6,427 nucleotides of DNA from Oscillospiraceae bacterium (lineage in GTDB: Bacteria; Bacillota; Clostridia; Oscillospirales; Oscillospiraceae): positions 1 to 6,427 of the forward strand of contig JAFOJR010000020.1 in assembly GCA_017420125.1 (NCBI GenBank), given 5' to 3'. A program made the position numbers and the translations under genes. The notes under the pieces were generated by a model, which saw only the letters and a list, made by a program, of their open reading frames with translations, was not told the DNA's origin and ran no database searches. Shown here piece by piece: positions 1-6,306 of this stretch (its first letter is position 1; every line of letters starts with the position of its first letter).

Positions 1-2112
1 GGAAGCGGAGAGATTTTGCACTTTTTCAATCACTTTCCCGATGGCATCGGGGCAGGAAGTGACGTTCATCCCCGGCTGGCGGATGGTGGAGGGGCAGCGA
101 ATGCCTTTGAGCTGCTCCACGATGGCTTCGCTCTGGATGCCGCTGCGCAATGCGATGGAAACCAGACGGGCAGTGGCCTCCGACTGGGAAGGACATCCGC
201 CGGCGCGGCCGGTGTTGGTAAACACCTCGCAGATGCCGTCCTGATCATAGTTAACCGTAATATACAGATTGCCACAGCCGGTCCGCACCTTTTCCGTGAA
301 CCCGGTGGTAATGTTCGGGCGGGGACGGGGCACGATGGGAACCTCCGGGGGATGTGCATCCCCGTCCGGGGAGGACGCTTTGGAATCAGCAGGGGAGGCG
401 TTGCCGGTGCCCATGGTCAGCACCTGGTCATCACGGGAGCCGTCCCGGTAGATGGTGACGCCTTTGCAGCCGGTTTCGTATGCCAGGCGGAACACAGAGG
501 CCACGTCCTCCCGGGTGGCAGCTGCCGGGAAGTTCACGGTTTTGGAGACGGCGTTGTCTGTATGAGATTGAAAAGCGGCCTGCATTTTAACGTGCCATTC
601 CGGTGAAATGTCGTGGGCGCAGACAAACACCTGACGGATCTCCGCCGGGATGCTGTCGATTTGGGCCAAACTGCCGCATTCGGCGATCTGTTGGGCCAGG
701 GCGTCGCTGTAGAGCCCGGCTTCCGTCAGCCGCTCTTTTAAGATTTGGTTGATTTCCATCAGATGGGTGTGGTCCATTACATTGCGGACGTATGCATAGG
801 CAAATACCGGTTCCACCCCGCCGGAAACACCGGATAAGATAGACAGGGTTCCTGTGGGGGCGATGGTGGTGATGGTGGCGTTGCGCCGGGGCGGCCCGTC
901 TTTCCAGATGCTTTCGGAAAACAGCGGGAAAGCGCCCCGCCTTTGTGCCAGCGCCTGGCTTTCTTCCACCCCGATATCGTGAAGAAAGGACATAATCTGA
1001 TGGGCCAGATTGACCCCCGCTTCACTGTTATAGGGAATGTTCAGCCGCAGCAGCACATCGGCAAACCCCATGACCCCCAGGCCGATTTTCCGGGTCAGTT
1101 TGGTAACCCGTTCGATTTCCGGCAGGGGATATGTGTTTACTTCAATGACATTGTCCAGAAAATGGACGGCGGCGCGGCAGGTTCGCTCCAGCTTTTCCCA
1201 GTCCATGGCATAGGAACCGTCCGCTTCCCGTTTCACGTGCCGGGCCAGATTGACAGAACCCAGATTACAGGATTCATACGGCAGAAGAGGCTGTTCCCCG
1301 CAGGGGTTTGTGGCCTCGATTTCCCCCAGCGAGGGGGTTGCATTATCCCGATTCAGGCGATCCAGAAAAACGATGCCGGGCTCGCCTGTCCGCCAGGCAG
1401 AATCCACAATGGCGCGGAACACGGCCCGGGCGCTTTGGGTTCCCGCTGTTTTGCCGGAGCCGGGGTGGACGAGATCATAGGTCTGATCCTGTTCCACTGC
1501 CTGCATAAAGGCTTCTGTCAGCCCTACACTGATGTTAAAATTTGTGATTTCTCCCATTTTATTCTTACAGGTGATGAACTCCAGAATATCGGGGTGGTCC
1601 ACCCGCAGAATTCCCATATTGGCACCCCGGCGGGTGCCGCCCTGTTTCACCGCTTCCGTGGCGGCGTTGAATACCTTCATAAAGCTGACCGGGCCGCTGG
1701 CAACGCCGCCGGTGGAATTGACCGGCGCGCCGTTGGGGCGCAGGCGGGAAAAAGAAAAACCCGTACCGCCGCCGCTTTTGTGGATCAACGCGGCATATTT
1801 GATGGCGTCAAATATTTCTTCCATGGAATCCCCGACGGGAAGAACAAAACAGGCCGAAAGCTGTCCCAAAGGACGGCCGGCGTTCATCAAAGTAGGGGAA
1901 TTGGGCAAAAATTCCAGATTGGTCATCATATCATAAAATTGCTGCGCGGGCAGACGGAGGTCACAGTCCGGGTCAAAGATGCGGTCCCCTGCCGCAATGG
2001 CGGAGGCCACCCGGGAAAACAATGCTTCCGCCGTTTCCACGGGGTTGCCGGCTTCGTCCCGAATCAAATACCGCCGCTCCAGGACAGTCATAGCGTTTTT
2101 GGTTAAATTCAT
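1..2112 (-). CDS. nrdJ: Adenosylcobalamin-dependent (class II) ribonucleoside-diphosphate reductase, 3' end beyond window
   Basis: Reduces ribonucleotides to deoxyribonucleotides in the cytoplasm, using coenzyme B12 to make the active-site thiyl radical, so it needs neither oxygen nor a second subunit. Translating the minus strand from the ATG at 2112 gives 704 codons without a stop up to the left edge, so the C-terminus is missing. Visible family signatures are FLPNSPTLMNAG (about 68-79), GGGTGFSFSRLRP (about 114-126), the NPCGE active site (269-273; Asn269, thiyl Cys271, Glu273), and APTGTLS (418-424). By homology with class I enzymes, Cys88 and Cys282 should be the redox pair. A Pro/Ser-rich linker (about 570-600) leads to a C-terminal TSCPD domain (about 603-695) that contains the TSCPD motif itself at 685-689. 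The final Cys-rich tail usual in this family would lie outside the window. There is no N-terminal ATP-cone. The start is set by an AAAAGGAGG ribosome site 8 nt upstream. It lies 57 bp behind mtaB and is probably cotranscribed with it. The assignment is firm. Confidence 0.96.
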   Translation of the reverse strand, partial: MNLTKNAMTVLERRYLIRDEAGNPVETAEALFSRVASAIAAGDRIFDPDCDLRLPAQQFYDMMTNLEFLPNSPTLMNAGRPLGQLSACFVLPVGDSMEEIFDAIKYAALIHKSGGGTGFSFSRLRPNGAPVNSTGGVASGPVSFMKVFNAATEAVKQGGTRRGANMGILRVDHPDILEFITCKNKMGEITNFNISVGLTEAFMQAVEQDQTYDLVHPGSGKTAGTQSARAVFRAIVDSAWRTGEPGIVFLDRLNRDNATPSLGEIEATNPCGEQPLLPYESCNLGSVNLARHVKREADGSYAMDWEKLERTCRAAVHFLDNVIEVNTYPLPEIERVTKLTRKIGLGVMGFADVLLRLNIPYNSEAGVNLAHQIMSFLHDIGVEESQALAQRRGAFPLFSESIWKDGPPRRNATITTIAPTGTLSILSGVSGGVEPVFAYAYVRNVMDHTHLMEINQILKERLTEAGLYSDALAQQIAECGSLAQIDSIPAEIRQVFVCAHDISPEWHVKMQAAFQSHTDNAVSKTVNFPAAATREDVASVFRLAYETGCKGVTIYRDGSRDDQVLTMGTGNASPADSKASSPDGDAHPPEVPIVPRPRPNITTGFTEKVRTGCGNLYITVNYDQDGICEVFTNTGRAGGCPSQSEATARLVSIALRSGIQSEAIVEQLKGIRCPSTIRQPGMNVTSCPDAIGKVIEKVQNLSAS

Positions 2113-2120
2113 GTCATCGC

Positions 2121-2129
2121 CCTCCTTTT
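2121..2129 (-). promoter_or_regulatory. Ribosome binding site of nrdJ
   Basis: On the minus strand AAAAGGAGG stands 8 nt before the ATG at 2112 and fixes that start. It is a near-perfect Shine-Dalgarno sequence. The surrounding 57-bp gap (2113-2169) between mtaB and nrdJ holds no hairpin with a T-run and no complete promoter, which favours cotranscription from upstream of mtaB. Confidence 0.85.
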
Positions 2130-2169
2130 GCATAAAACGATGTCAATGACGGAAACGACACGGGCCCGG

Positions 2170-3477
2170 TTACAGGCCTTTTTGCAGGACGCCCTCCAGA
2201 TGCGGACCGGAGACCTCCGTGATCCGGACGGGAATGATTTCACCCCGGCGGCAGGCGGCATCCGGGTCCCGGAGCAGCACTTCCAGATAATTTTCGCTGT
2301 GCCCCTGGGAAACGCCCTCTTCCGTCCGCTCCACCAGGACAGACAGGATTTTTCCCTGCTGCGCCTGCAGGTATGCCTGCTGCAATTCCGCCGCCGTCTG
2401 TCCGGCTGTTTTGGCTCTCCGCTCCTTCTCCGCCTGGGGAATCTGTCCGTCCATTTGGGCGGCAGGCGTGCCGGGCCGCCGGGAGTACGGAAACACGTGG
2501 ATGGCGGAAAAGGCGCAGGTGCGCAGAAAATCCAGCGTTTGGGAAAATTCCTCTTCCGTTTCCTGGGGGAACCCCACAATCAGATCTGTCGTGATGGCGG
2601 GGTCTGTAAAAAACTGCCGCAGGAGGGAGACAGACTCCAAATATCTCCGGGTATCATATTTTCGTTTCATCCGGGCAAGCGTGGCGTCGCACCCGCTTTG
2701 CAGCGACAGGTGGAAATGGGGACAGAGACAGGAAAGGGCCGCAGCCCGGCGGCAGAATGCCTCTGTGACGGTGCGGGGCTCCAGAGAGCCGAGGCGCAGC
2801 CGCATAGTGCTGCCCACGGCGTCCGCCAACGCTTCCAGCAAGTCGATCAGCGTTTTCCCGCCCGGGTCGTCCGCTCCGTAGGAAGAGATTTCGATGCCGG
2901 TAAGCACCAGCTCCCGAAACCCCTCCGCCTGCAGTTTTTTGGCCTCGGCCACAGCAGCCTCCAAAGGAAGCGAGCGCACGGGGCCCCGCGCATAGGGAAT
3001 GATGCAGTAGGAGCAGAAATTGACACAGCCGTCTTCTATTTTCAGCATCGCTCTGGCCCGGCCCTCCAGACTTCCGGCGGGAAGCGCTTCAAACGTGTTG
3101 TGAGAAAACGCGCTGTCGATTTGATAAACGGGCATGCGGGAGTGATACACCTGCTCCAGCGCGTCGATGCATTCCATCCGGTTTCCGGTGCCGAAGACCA
3201 GGTCCACCGGGAGCTGTTTCGCCTCCTCCGGATGGGTTTGAGAAAAACAGCCGCAGACGGCCACAATGCCGTTTGGATTTTGGCGCCGGGCCTTTCGGAT
3301 AATCTGTCGGGATTTTTTATCGCTGACCGCAGTGACGGAGCAGGTATTGATCAGATAGACATCCGCAATCGATTCAAACGGAACCAGCGTATGGCCCCGG
3401 GCCAGCAGAGCGGTTTCCATGGCTTGGGTTTCATATTGGTTTACTTTGCACCCTAATGTGTATATGCCGACGTTCAT
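2170..3477 (-). CDS. mtaB: tRNA (N6-L-threonylcarbamoyladenosine(37)-C2)-methylthiotransferase MtaB
   Basis: Radical-SAM methylthiotransferase that converts t6A at position 37 of ANN-decoding tRNAs (classically tRNA-Lys) to ms2t6A, which stabilises codon-anticodon pairing. The 435-residue length matches the family. The N-terminal UPF0004 domain (about 1-100) carries three cysteines expected to bind the auxiliary 4Fe-4S cluster: Cys10 in YTLGCKVNQYE, Cys46 in NTCSV, and Cys77 in CGC. The YTLGCKVNQYE signature points to MtaB rather than MiaB or RimO. The radical-SAM core (about 140-365) has the CxxxCxxC motif at Cys151, Cys155 and Cys158, followed by IIPYARGP. A TRAM RNA-binding domain (about 372-433) closes the protein. 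The ATG at 3477 follows GGGAGG with 6 nt spacing, and the protein starts directly with the conserved MNVGIYTLGC. It is divergent from the HPr-like gene and is probably the first gene of an operon with nrdJ. All catalytic cysteines are present, so the enzyme should be active. Confidence 0.95.
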   Translation of the reverse strand: MNVGIYTLGCKVNQYETQAMETALLARGHTLVPFESIADVYLINTCSVTAVSDKKSRQIIRKARRQNPNGIVAVCGCFSQTHPEEAKQLPVDLVFGTGNRMECIDALEQVYHSRMPVYQIDSAFSHNTFEALPAGSLEGRARAMLKIEDGCVNFCSYCIIPYARGPVRSLPLEAAVAEAKKLQAEGFRELVLTGIEISSYGADDPGGKTLIDLLEALADAVGSTMRLRLGSLEPRTVTEAFCRRAAALSCLCPHFHLSLQSGCDATLARMKRKYDTRRYLESVSLLRQFFTDPAITTDLIVGFPQETEEEFSQTLDFLRTCAFSAIHVFPYSRRPGTPAAQMDGQIPQAEKERRAKTAGQTAAELQQAYLQAQQGKILSVLVERTEEGVSQGHSENYLEVLLRDPDAACRRGEIIPVRITEVSGPHLEGVLQKGL

Positions 3478-3483
3478 GATCTG

Positions 3484-3489
3484 CCTCCC
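3484..3489 (-). promoter_or_regulatory. Ribosome binding site of mtaB
   Basis: On the minus strand GGGAGG lies 6 nt before the ATG at 3477. Good spacing and agreement with the conserved N-terminus of the family support this start. Confidence 0.75.
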
Positions 3490-3501
3490 GGTTTCCTCAT
3501 T

Positions 3502-3521
3502 TTTCTATTGTGAAATAGAAA
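3502..3521. repeat. Perfect 8-bp inverted repeat in the mtaB leader
   Basis: The arms TTTCTATT (3502-3509) and AATAGAAA (3514-3521) are exact reverse complements around a 4-nt centre (GTGA on the plus strand). The repeat lies 25-44 bp upstream of the mtaB start and just upstream of the plausible -35 of the HPr-like gene. It could be a protein-binding operator or an AU-rich hairpin in the mtaB leader RNA. No T-run follows on either strand that would make it a convincing terminator. Function is unknown. Confidence 0.45.
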
Positions 3522-3525
3522 TTCG

Positions 3526-3555
3526 TTGCTTTTTTCCCATTGCCTGTTTTATAAT
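3526..3555 (+). promoter_or_regulatory. Probable sigma-70 promoter of the HPr-like gene
   Basis: A -35-like TTGCTT (3526-3531) and a perfect -10 TATAAT (3550-3555) are separated by 18 bp. Transcription would begin near 3562, leaving a leader of about 64 nt before the ATG at 3626. The -10 is strong and the -35 is weak. This is inference from consensus only. Confidence 0.6.
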
Positions 3556-3568
3556 GAGATATAGTTTT

Positions 3569-3574
3569 ATGATA
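3569..3574 (-). promoter_or_regulatory. Tentative -10 element for leftward transcription of mtaB-nrdJ
   Basis: On the minus strand TATCAT occurs about 92 bp before the mtaB ATG, within the AT-rich divergent region. No good -35 is seen 16-18 bp upstream of it, so the leftward promoter is only located approximately and other AT-rich hexamers nearby (for example TAAAAT) are alternatives. Confidence 0.25.
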
Positions 3575-3625
3575 CCATATTTTAAAAGAATCGTATAGAA
3601 TAAAATTGGACAGGAGGGGAACCGA

Positions 3626-3868
3626 ATGGAGGCTTTTTTTGTACAGCTTTCTTCCGTTAATGACGTGAAACAGTTTGCAGATGCAGCGACAAGTCTGCCC
3701 TGCGAAGTAGACGTGCGGGCCGGGCGGTATCTGGTCAACGGGAAATCCGTTATGGGACTGCTGAGCATCGACCTGGCGGAACCGATCTGCGTCGAAGTTC
3801 ACGGAACAGCCCGGCAGGCAGAACAGTTGAAATCCATGGTGGCAGACTGTCTGGCAGAGGGAAAATAG
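3626..3868 (+). CDS. HPr-family (PTS phosphocarrier-like) protein lacking the phosphorylatable histidine
   Basis: An 80-residue protein with the length and pattern of HPr, the small phosphocarrier of the PTS sugar-uptake system. The clearest match is NGKSVMGLLSIDL (38-50), which aligns with the HPr segment around regulatory Ser46 (LKSIMGVMSL in typical HPr), and the following strand ICVEVHG. Ungapped alignment back from this segment puts Ser10 where the catalytic His15 should be and Asn12 where Arg17 should be. The GxHARPA active-site signature is absent, so it should not relay phosphate from enzyme I. Ser41 corresponds to Ser46, the target of HPr kinase in Firmicutes, so a Crh-like regulatory role is possible but unproven. 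The start follows AGGAGG with 8 nt spacing (3612-3617). The gene is monocistronic, flanked by its own promoter and terminator, and divergent from mtaB. Histidine-less HPr relatives are, to my knowledge, common in Clostridia; function is generally unassigned. Confidence 0.85.
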   Translation: MEAFFVQLSSVNDVKQFADAATSLPCEVDVRAGRYLVNGKSVMGLLSIDLAEPICVEVHGTARQAEQLKSMVADCLAEGK

Positions 3869-3886
3869 TCATCTCTGCCATTTTTT
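3852..3886 (+). terminator. Rho-independent terminator of the HPr-like gene, overlapping its stop codon
   Basis: TGGCAGAG (3852-3859) pairs perfectly with CTCTGCCA (3873-3880) and is followed by six T (3881-3886). The 13-nt loop contains the TAG stop codon (3866-3868), so the 5' arm lies inside the last codons of the gene. It separates this unit from the EF-G-like gene downstream. Confidence 0.85.
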
Positions 3887-3898
3887 CTGAATTTTTTA

Positions 3899-3927
3899 TT
3901 GTAATTCGCAGAAATTTAAGATATAAT
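3899..3927 (+). promoter_or_regulatory. Sigma-70 promoter of the EF-G-like gene
   Basis: TTGTAA (3899-3904), a 17-bp spacer and a perfect TATAAT (3922-3927) lie immediately downstream of the HPr terminator. The start point would be near 3934, giving a leader of about 67 nt. The optimal spacing and perfect -10 make this a convincing promoter by consensus. The ribosome site downstream is AAGGAGAGG (3982-3990), slightly far (10-13 nt) from the ATG at 4001. Confidence 0.7.
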
Positions 3928-4000
3928 CAACAAGTGATGCATTTATATTGAGTCCTTGACGGGGCATTTTCGAAATTGTTGAAGGAGAGGGAAACGAAAC

Positions 4001-6073
4001 ATGAGCTATAATGCGCAGAACATCCGCAATATTTGTTTGATGGGCCATGGAGGAAGCGGAAAAACTTCCCTGGCGGAAAGTATGCTGTATGTAACGGGCG
4101 GAACAGATCGCCTGGGGAAAATTCCGGACGGAAATACGATCTGCGATTATGACCCCGAAGAGATCAAGCGTCAAATTTCGATTTCTGCTACCATCGCACC
4201 GGTGGAGTATGATAAGCATAAAATCAACGTCATTGACACGCCGGGTTATTTTGACTTCGCCGGCGAAGTGATGAGCGCACTGCGGGTGGCAGATGCCGGG
4301 ATCATCGTCTGTGCCGCAAAGGGCGGCCTGAGTGTCGGCGCCGAGCGCGCATGGAAATATCTGGCAGAACGCAAAAAACCCCGCATCATTTATATTTCCA
4401 AAATTGATGAAGAAAACGCAGATTACAACGGCCTGCTGGCAACTCTCCAGGAAAAATACGGCCCGTCCATCTGCCCCCTGTTTGCTCCCATCTGGGGCGC
4501 AGACAAGAAGGTTCTGGGCATTGTGGACGTGCTGTCCGGCAAGGCATATGAAATAAAGAACGGAAAGCGCAGCGAAATTCCTGTGCCGGATACCGCAAAA
4601 GAAGCCGTGGAAAACCTTCACGGCAAGCTGATGGAAAGCGTTGCGGAAACCAGCGAAGAAATGATGGAAAAATATTTTTCCGGCGAAGCGTTCACAGACG
4701 AAGAAGTGAAGGCCGGCCTTCGCATGGGCATTCGCGACCTGTCTCTGATTCCCGTTGTCTGCGGCAGCGCAGCCAGCGGCCTCGGCACCCAGACCCTGCT
4801 GGATCAGATTATCCGCCTGGTGCCCAATCCCCTGGAAGGCATTGCCGAAACCGGCGAAGTGGACGGAGAGGAAACAGAAATTGCCCTTGATGCAGATGCG
4901 CCCATGTGCGCACTGGTCTTTAAAACCGTATCCGACCAATACGGCAAATATTCATTTGTCAAGGTTCTCTCCGGCAAGCTCACGGCAGATATGACCGTTG
5001 CGAACGCGCGCACCGGCAACAATGAAAAGGTGGGCCGCCTGCATATCATGAAGGGCAAAAAGGGCACCGAAGTAAAAGAACTGGTCTGCGGTGATATCGG
5101 CGCCATCGCAAAGATGGGCGAGCTGCGCACAGGCGACACCCTCAGCGATCCCAAACGTGTGGTTGCGCTGGAACCCATCCAATTTGCACCGCCGTGCTAT
5201 TCTATGGCAATTGTACCCAAGACCAAAGGACAGGAAGACAAAGTTGCAGCCGGTCTGAACCGTCTGCAGGAAGAAGATCCTTCTTTCTCCGTGGTCAACA
5301 ACGCGGAAACCCGCCAGATGGTGGTAACCGGCGCGGGCGATATCCAGCTGGACGTTCTCTGCGCCAAGTTAAAGAGCAAATTCGGCGTAGAAGTAGAATT
5401 GGTAACGCCTCGTGTGGCATATCGTGAAAAGATCCGCAAAAAAGTTAAGGTACAGGGCCGTCATAAGAAACAGTCCGGCGGTCACGGCCAGTTTGGCGAC
5501 GTCTGGATCGAATTCGAGCCGGGCGATCAGGAAGAACTGGTGTTCGAAGAAAACGTCTTCGGCGGCAGCGTGCCCAAAAACTTCTTCCCCGCCGTCGAAA
5601 AGGGACTGCGGGACGCAGTGGCCCATGGTGTTCTGGCCGGCTATCCGGTGGTGTTCCTGAAGGCCACTTTGGTGGACGGCTCCTCCCACCCCGTTGACTC
5701 CTCGGAAATGGCGTTTAAAACGGCTGCCCAGCTGGCATACAAGGCCGGCCTGCCCCAGGCAAGCCCCGTTCTGCTGGAGCCCATCGGCGAACTGAAGGTT
5801 ACGATTCCCGACAGCTACATGGGCGATGTCATCGGCGATCTGAATAAGCGCCGGGGCCGTGTGATGGGCATGACGCCCACCGGCGACGGCGAACAGATTG
5901 TGGAAGCAGAAGTCCCCATGGCAGAGATGAACAGCTATGCCATTGACCTGCGCTCCATCACCCAGAGCCGCGGCTCCTTTACCTTCCAGTTTGTCCGTTA
6001 TGAGGACGCGCCTCCCGCAGCACAGGAGAAGGCAATTGAAGAAGCAAAGGAAATGCAGGAAGGCAACGAATAA
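4001..6073 (+). CDS. fusA2: EF-G-like translational GTPase (EF-G2/FusA2-type paralogue)
   Basis: A 690-residue protein with the full five-domain architecture of elongation factor G, which drives tRNA-mRNA translocation on the ribosome. The GTPase domain is about 1-285, domain II about 297-385, domain III about 395-470, domain IV about 471-589, and domain V about 590-670. The P-loop is GHGGSGKT (15-22), a hallmark of the EF-G-like subfamily rather than the AHIDAGKT of canonical EF-G. Other GTPase motifs also differ: switch I has RQIS (57-60) instead of RGIT, switch II has DTPGY (79-83) instead of DTPGH so the catalytic histidine is Tyr83, and the guanine-specificity motif is SKID (133-136) instead of NKxD. 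Domain IV keeps QSGGHGQFG (491-499) and the tip His563, matching E. coli EF-G His583, so ribosomal A-site contact looks preserved. The gene has its own promoter and terminator, away from any visible str operon. Mycobacterial FusA2 relatives are reported to bind the ribosome without normal GTPase stimulation; whether that holds here is unknown. TetM-type ribosome protection proteins are less likely given the motifs. Confidence 0.93.
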   Translation: MSYNAQNIRNICLMGHGGSGKTSLAESMLYVTGGTDRLGKIPDGNTICDYDPEEIKRQISISATIAPVEYDKHKINVIDTPGYFDFAGEVMSALRVADAGIIVCAAKGGLSVGAERAWKYLAERKKPRIIYISKIDEENADYNGLLATLQEKYGPSICPLFAPIWGADKKVLGIVDVLSGKAYEIKNGKRSEIPVPDTAKEAVENLHGKLMESVAETSEEMMEKYFSGEAFTDEEVKAGLRMGIRDLSLIPVVCGSAASGLGTQTLLDQIIRLVPNPLEGIAETGEVDGEETEIALDADAPMCALVFKTVSDQYGKYSFVKVLSGKLTADMTVANARTGNNEKVGRLHIMKGKKGTEVKELVCGDIGAIAKMGELRTGDTLSDPKRVVALEPIQFAPPCYSMAIVPKTKGQEDKVAAGLNRLQEEDPSFSVVNNAETRQMVVTGAGDIQLDVLCAKLKSKFGVEVELVTPRVAYREKIRKKVKVQGRHKKQSGGHGQFGDVWIEFEPGDQEELVFEENVFGGSVPKNFFPAVEKGLRDAVAHGVLAGYPVVFLKATLVDGSSHPVDSSEMAFKTAAQLAYKAGLPQASPVLLEPIGELKVTIPDSYMGDVIGDLNKRRGRVMGMTPTGDGEQIVEAEVPMAEMNSYAIDLRSITQSRGSFTFQFVRYEDAPPAAQEKAIEEAKEMQEGNE

Positions 6074-6086
6074 GTCAATCATTCAG

Positions 6087-6126
6087 CCGGCGGCGCAGCA
6101 ATTGCTGCGCCGCCGGTTTCTGTTTT
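6087..6126 (+). terminator. Strong rho-independent terminator of the EF-G-like gene
   Basis: A perfect 30-bp palindrome (6087-6116, 15-bp arms, very GC-rich, AATT at the centre) begins 13 bp after the stop codon and is followed by a T-rich tract, TTTCTGTTTT (6117-6126). The opposite strand lacks a T-run, so termination should be one-directional. It isolates the EF-G-like gene from the following surface-protein gene. Confidence 0.92.
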
Positions 6127-6179
6127 CCGGAGGGGCGGGAAAAGGGATATTTCATTTTTGTTACAAAAGGGGAGAATAA

Positions 6180-6208
6180 TTGACAAAAAACGGAAAAAGA
6201 GATATGAT
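6180..6208 (+). promoter_or_regulatory. Near-consensus sigma-70 promoter of the surface-protein gene
   Basis: A perfect -35 TTGACA (6180-6185) is followed, after the optimal 17 bp, by TATGAT (6203-6208), one mismatch from consensus. The start point would be near 6215, giving a leader of about 90 nt. This is the best promoter in the window and fits an abundant surface protein. Confidence 0.85.
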
Positions 6209-6213
6209 AAAAG

Positions 6214-6259
6214 CCACAAGGGGAAGGGTCCTTTTGGTGTGTCCGCCGCGCCGTGGCGG
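6214..6259 (+). promoter_or_regulatory. Structured 5' leader (two potential hairpins)
   Basis: Near the predicted transcript start, CCACAAGG (6214-6221) can pair with CCTTTTGG (6230-6237) with one internal mismatch. CCGCC (6243-6247) can pair with GGCGG (6255-6259). No T-run follows, so they are not an obvious attenuator, and I recognise no known riboswitch. A 5' stabilising structure, common on highly expressed transcripts, is one reading. Inference from pairing only. Confidence 0.4.
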
Positions 6260-6306
6260 TTCGTCAGGAGAAACTGCTCTTACAAATTTAAAAGGAGGAA
6301 ATCTCA

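Noticed and set aside
943..2106. Long plus-strand open frame of 387 codons opposite nrdJ.
   Set aside because: It lies entirely antisense to a gene with clear catalytic motifs, has no recognisable domain or ribosome site, and is explained by the codon pattern of the opposite strand.
2118..2146. TTGACA on the minus strand (2146 to 2141) as a separate nrdJ promoter.
   Set aside because: At the proper distance downstream lies AGGGCG, part of the ribosome-site region, with no -10-like hexamer, so this is not a usable promoter.
2128..3456. Long plus-strand open frame of 442 codons opposite mtaB.
   Set aside because: It is the antisense shadow of mtaB, whose Cys motifs and TRAM domain are intact; the plus-strand translation is low-complexity and resembles no family.
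3559..3598. Two CTATA-type half sites on the minus strand (3559-3564 and 3594-3598), about 34 bp apart, reminiscent of paired NrdR boxes upstream of the mtaB-nrdJ unit.
   Set aside because: Only the first half of the NrdR consensus is matched in each site, the second halves do not fit, the spacing is slightly off, and AT-rich DNA yields such matches by chance. A motif scan scoring both sites against NrdR profiles, and an nrdR gene in the genome, would be needed.
3968..3975. Short palindrome TTTCGAAA in the leader of the EF-G-like gene.
   Set aside because: Eight bp is too short to be distinguished from chance in an AT-rich leader and no second copy is seen nearby.
3896..4939. Minus-strand open frame of 347 codons opposite the EF-G-like gene.
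   Set aside because: It runs antisense to the GTPase domain and across the mapped promoter and has no supporting ribosome site or family resemblance.
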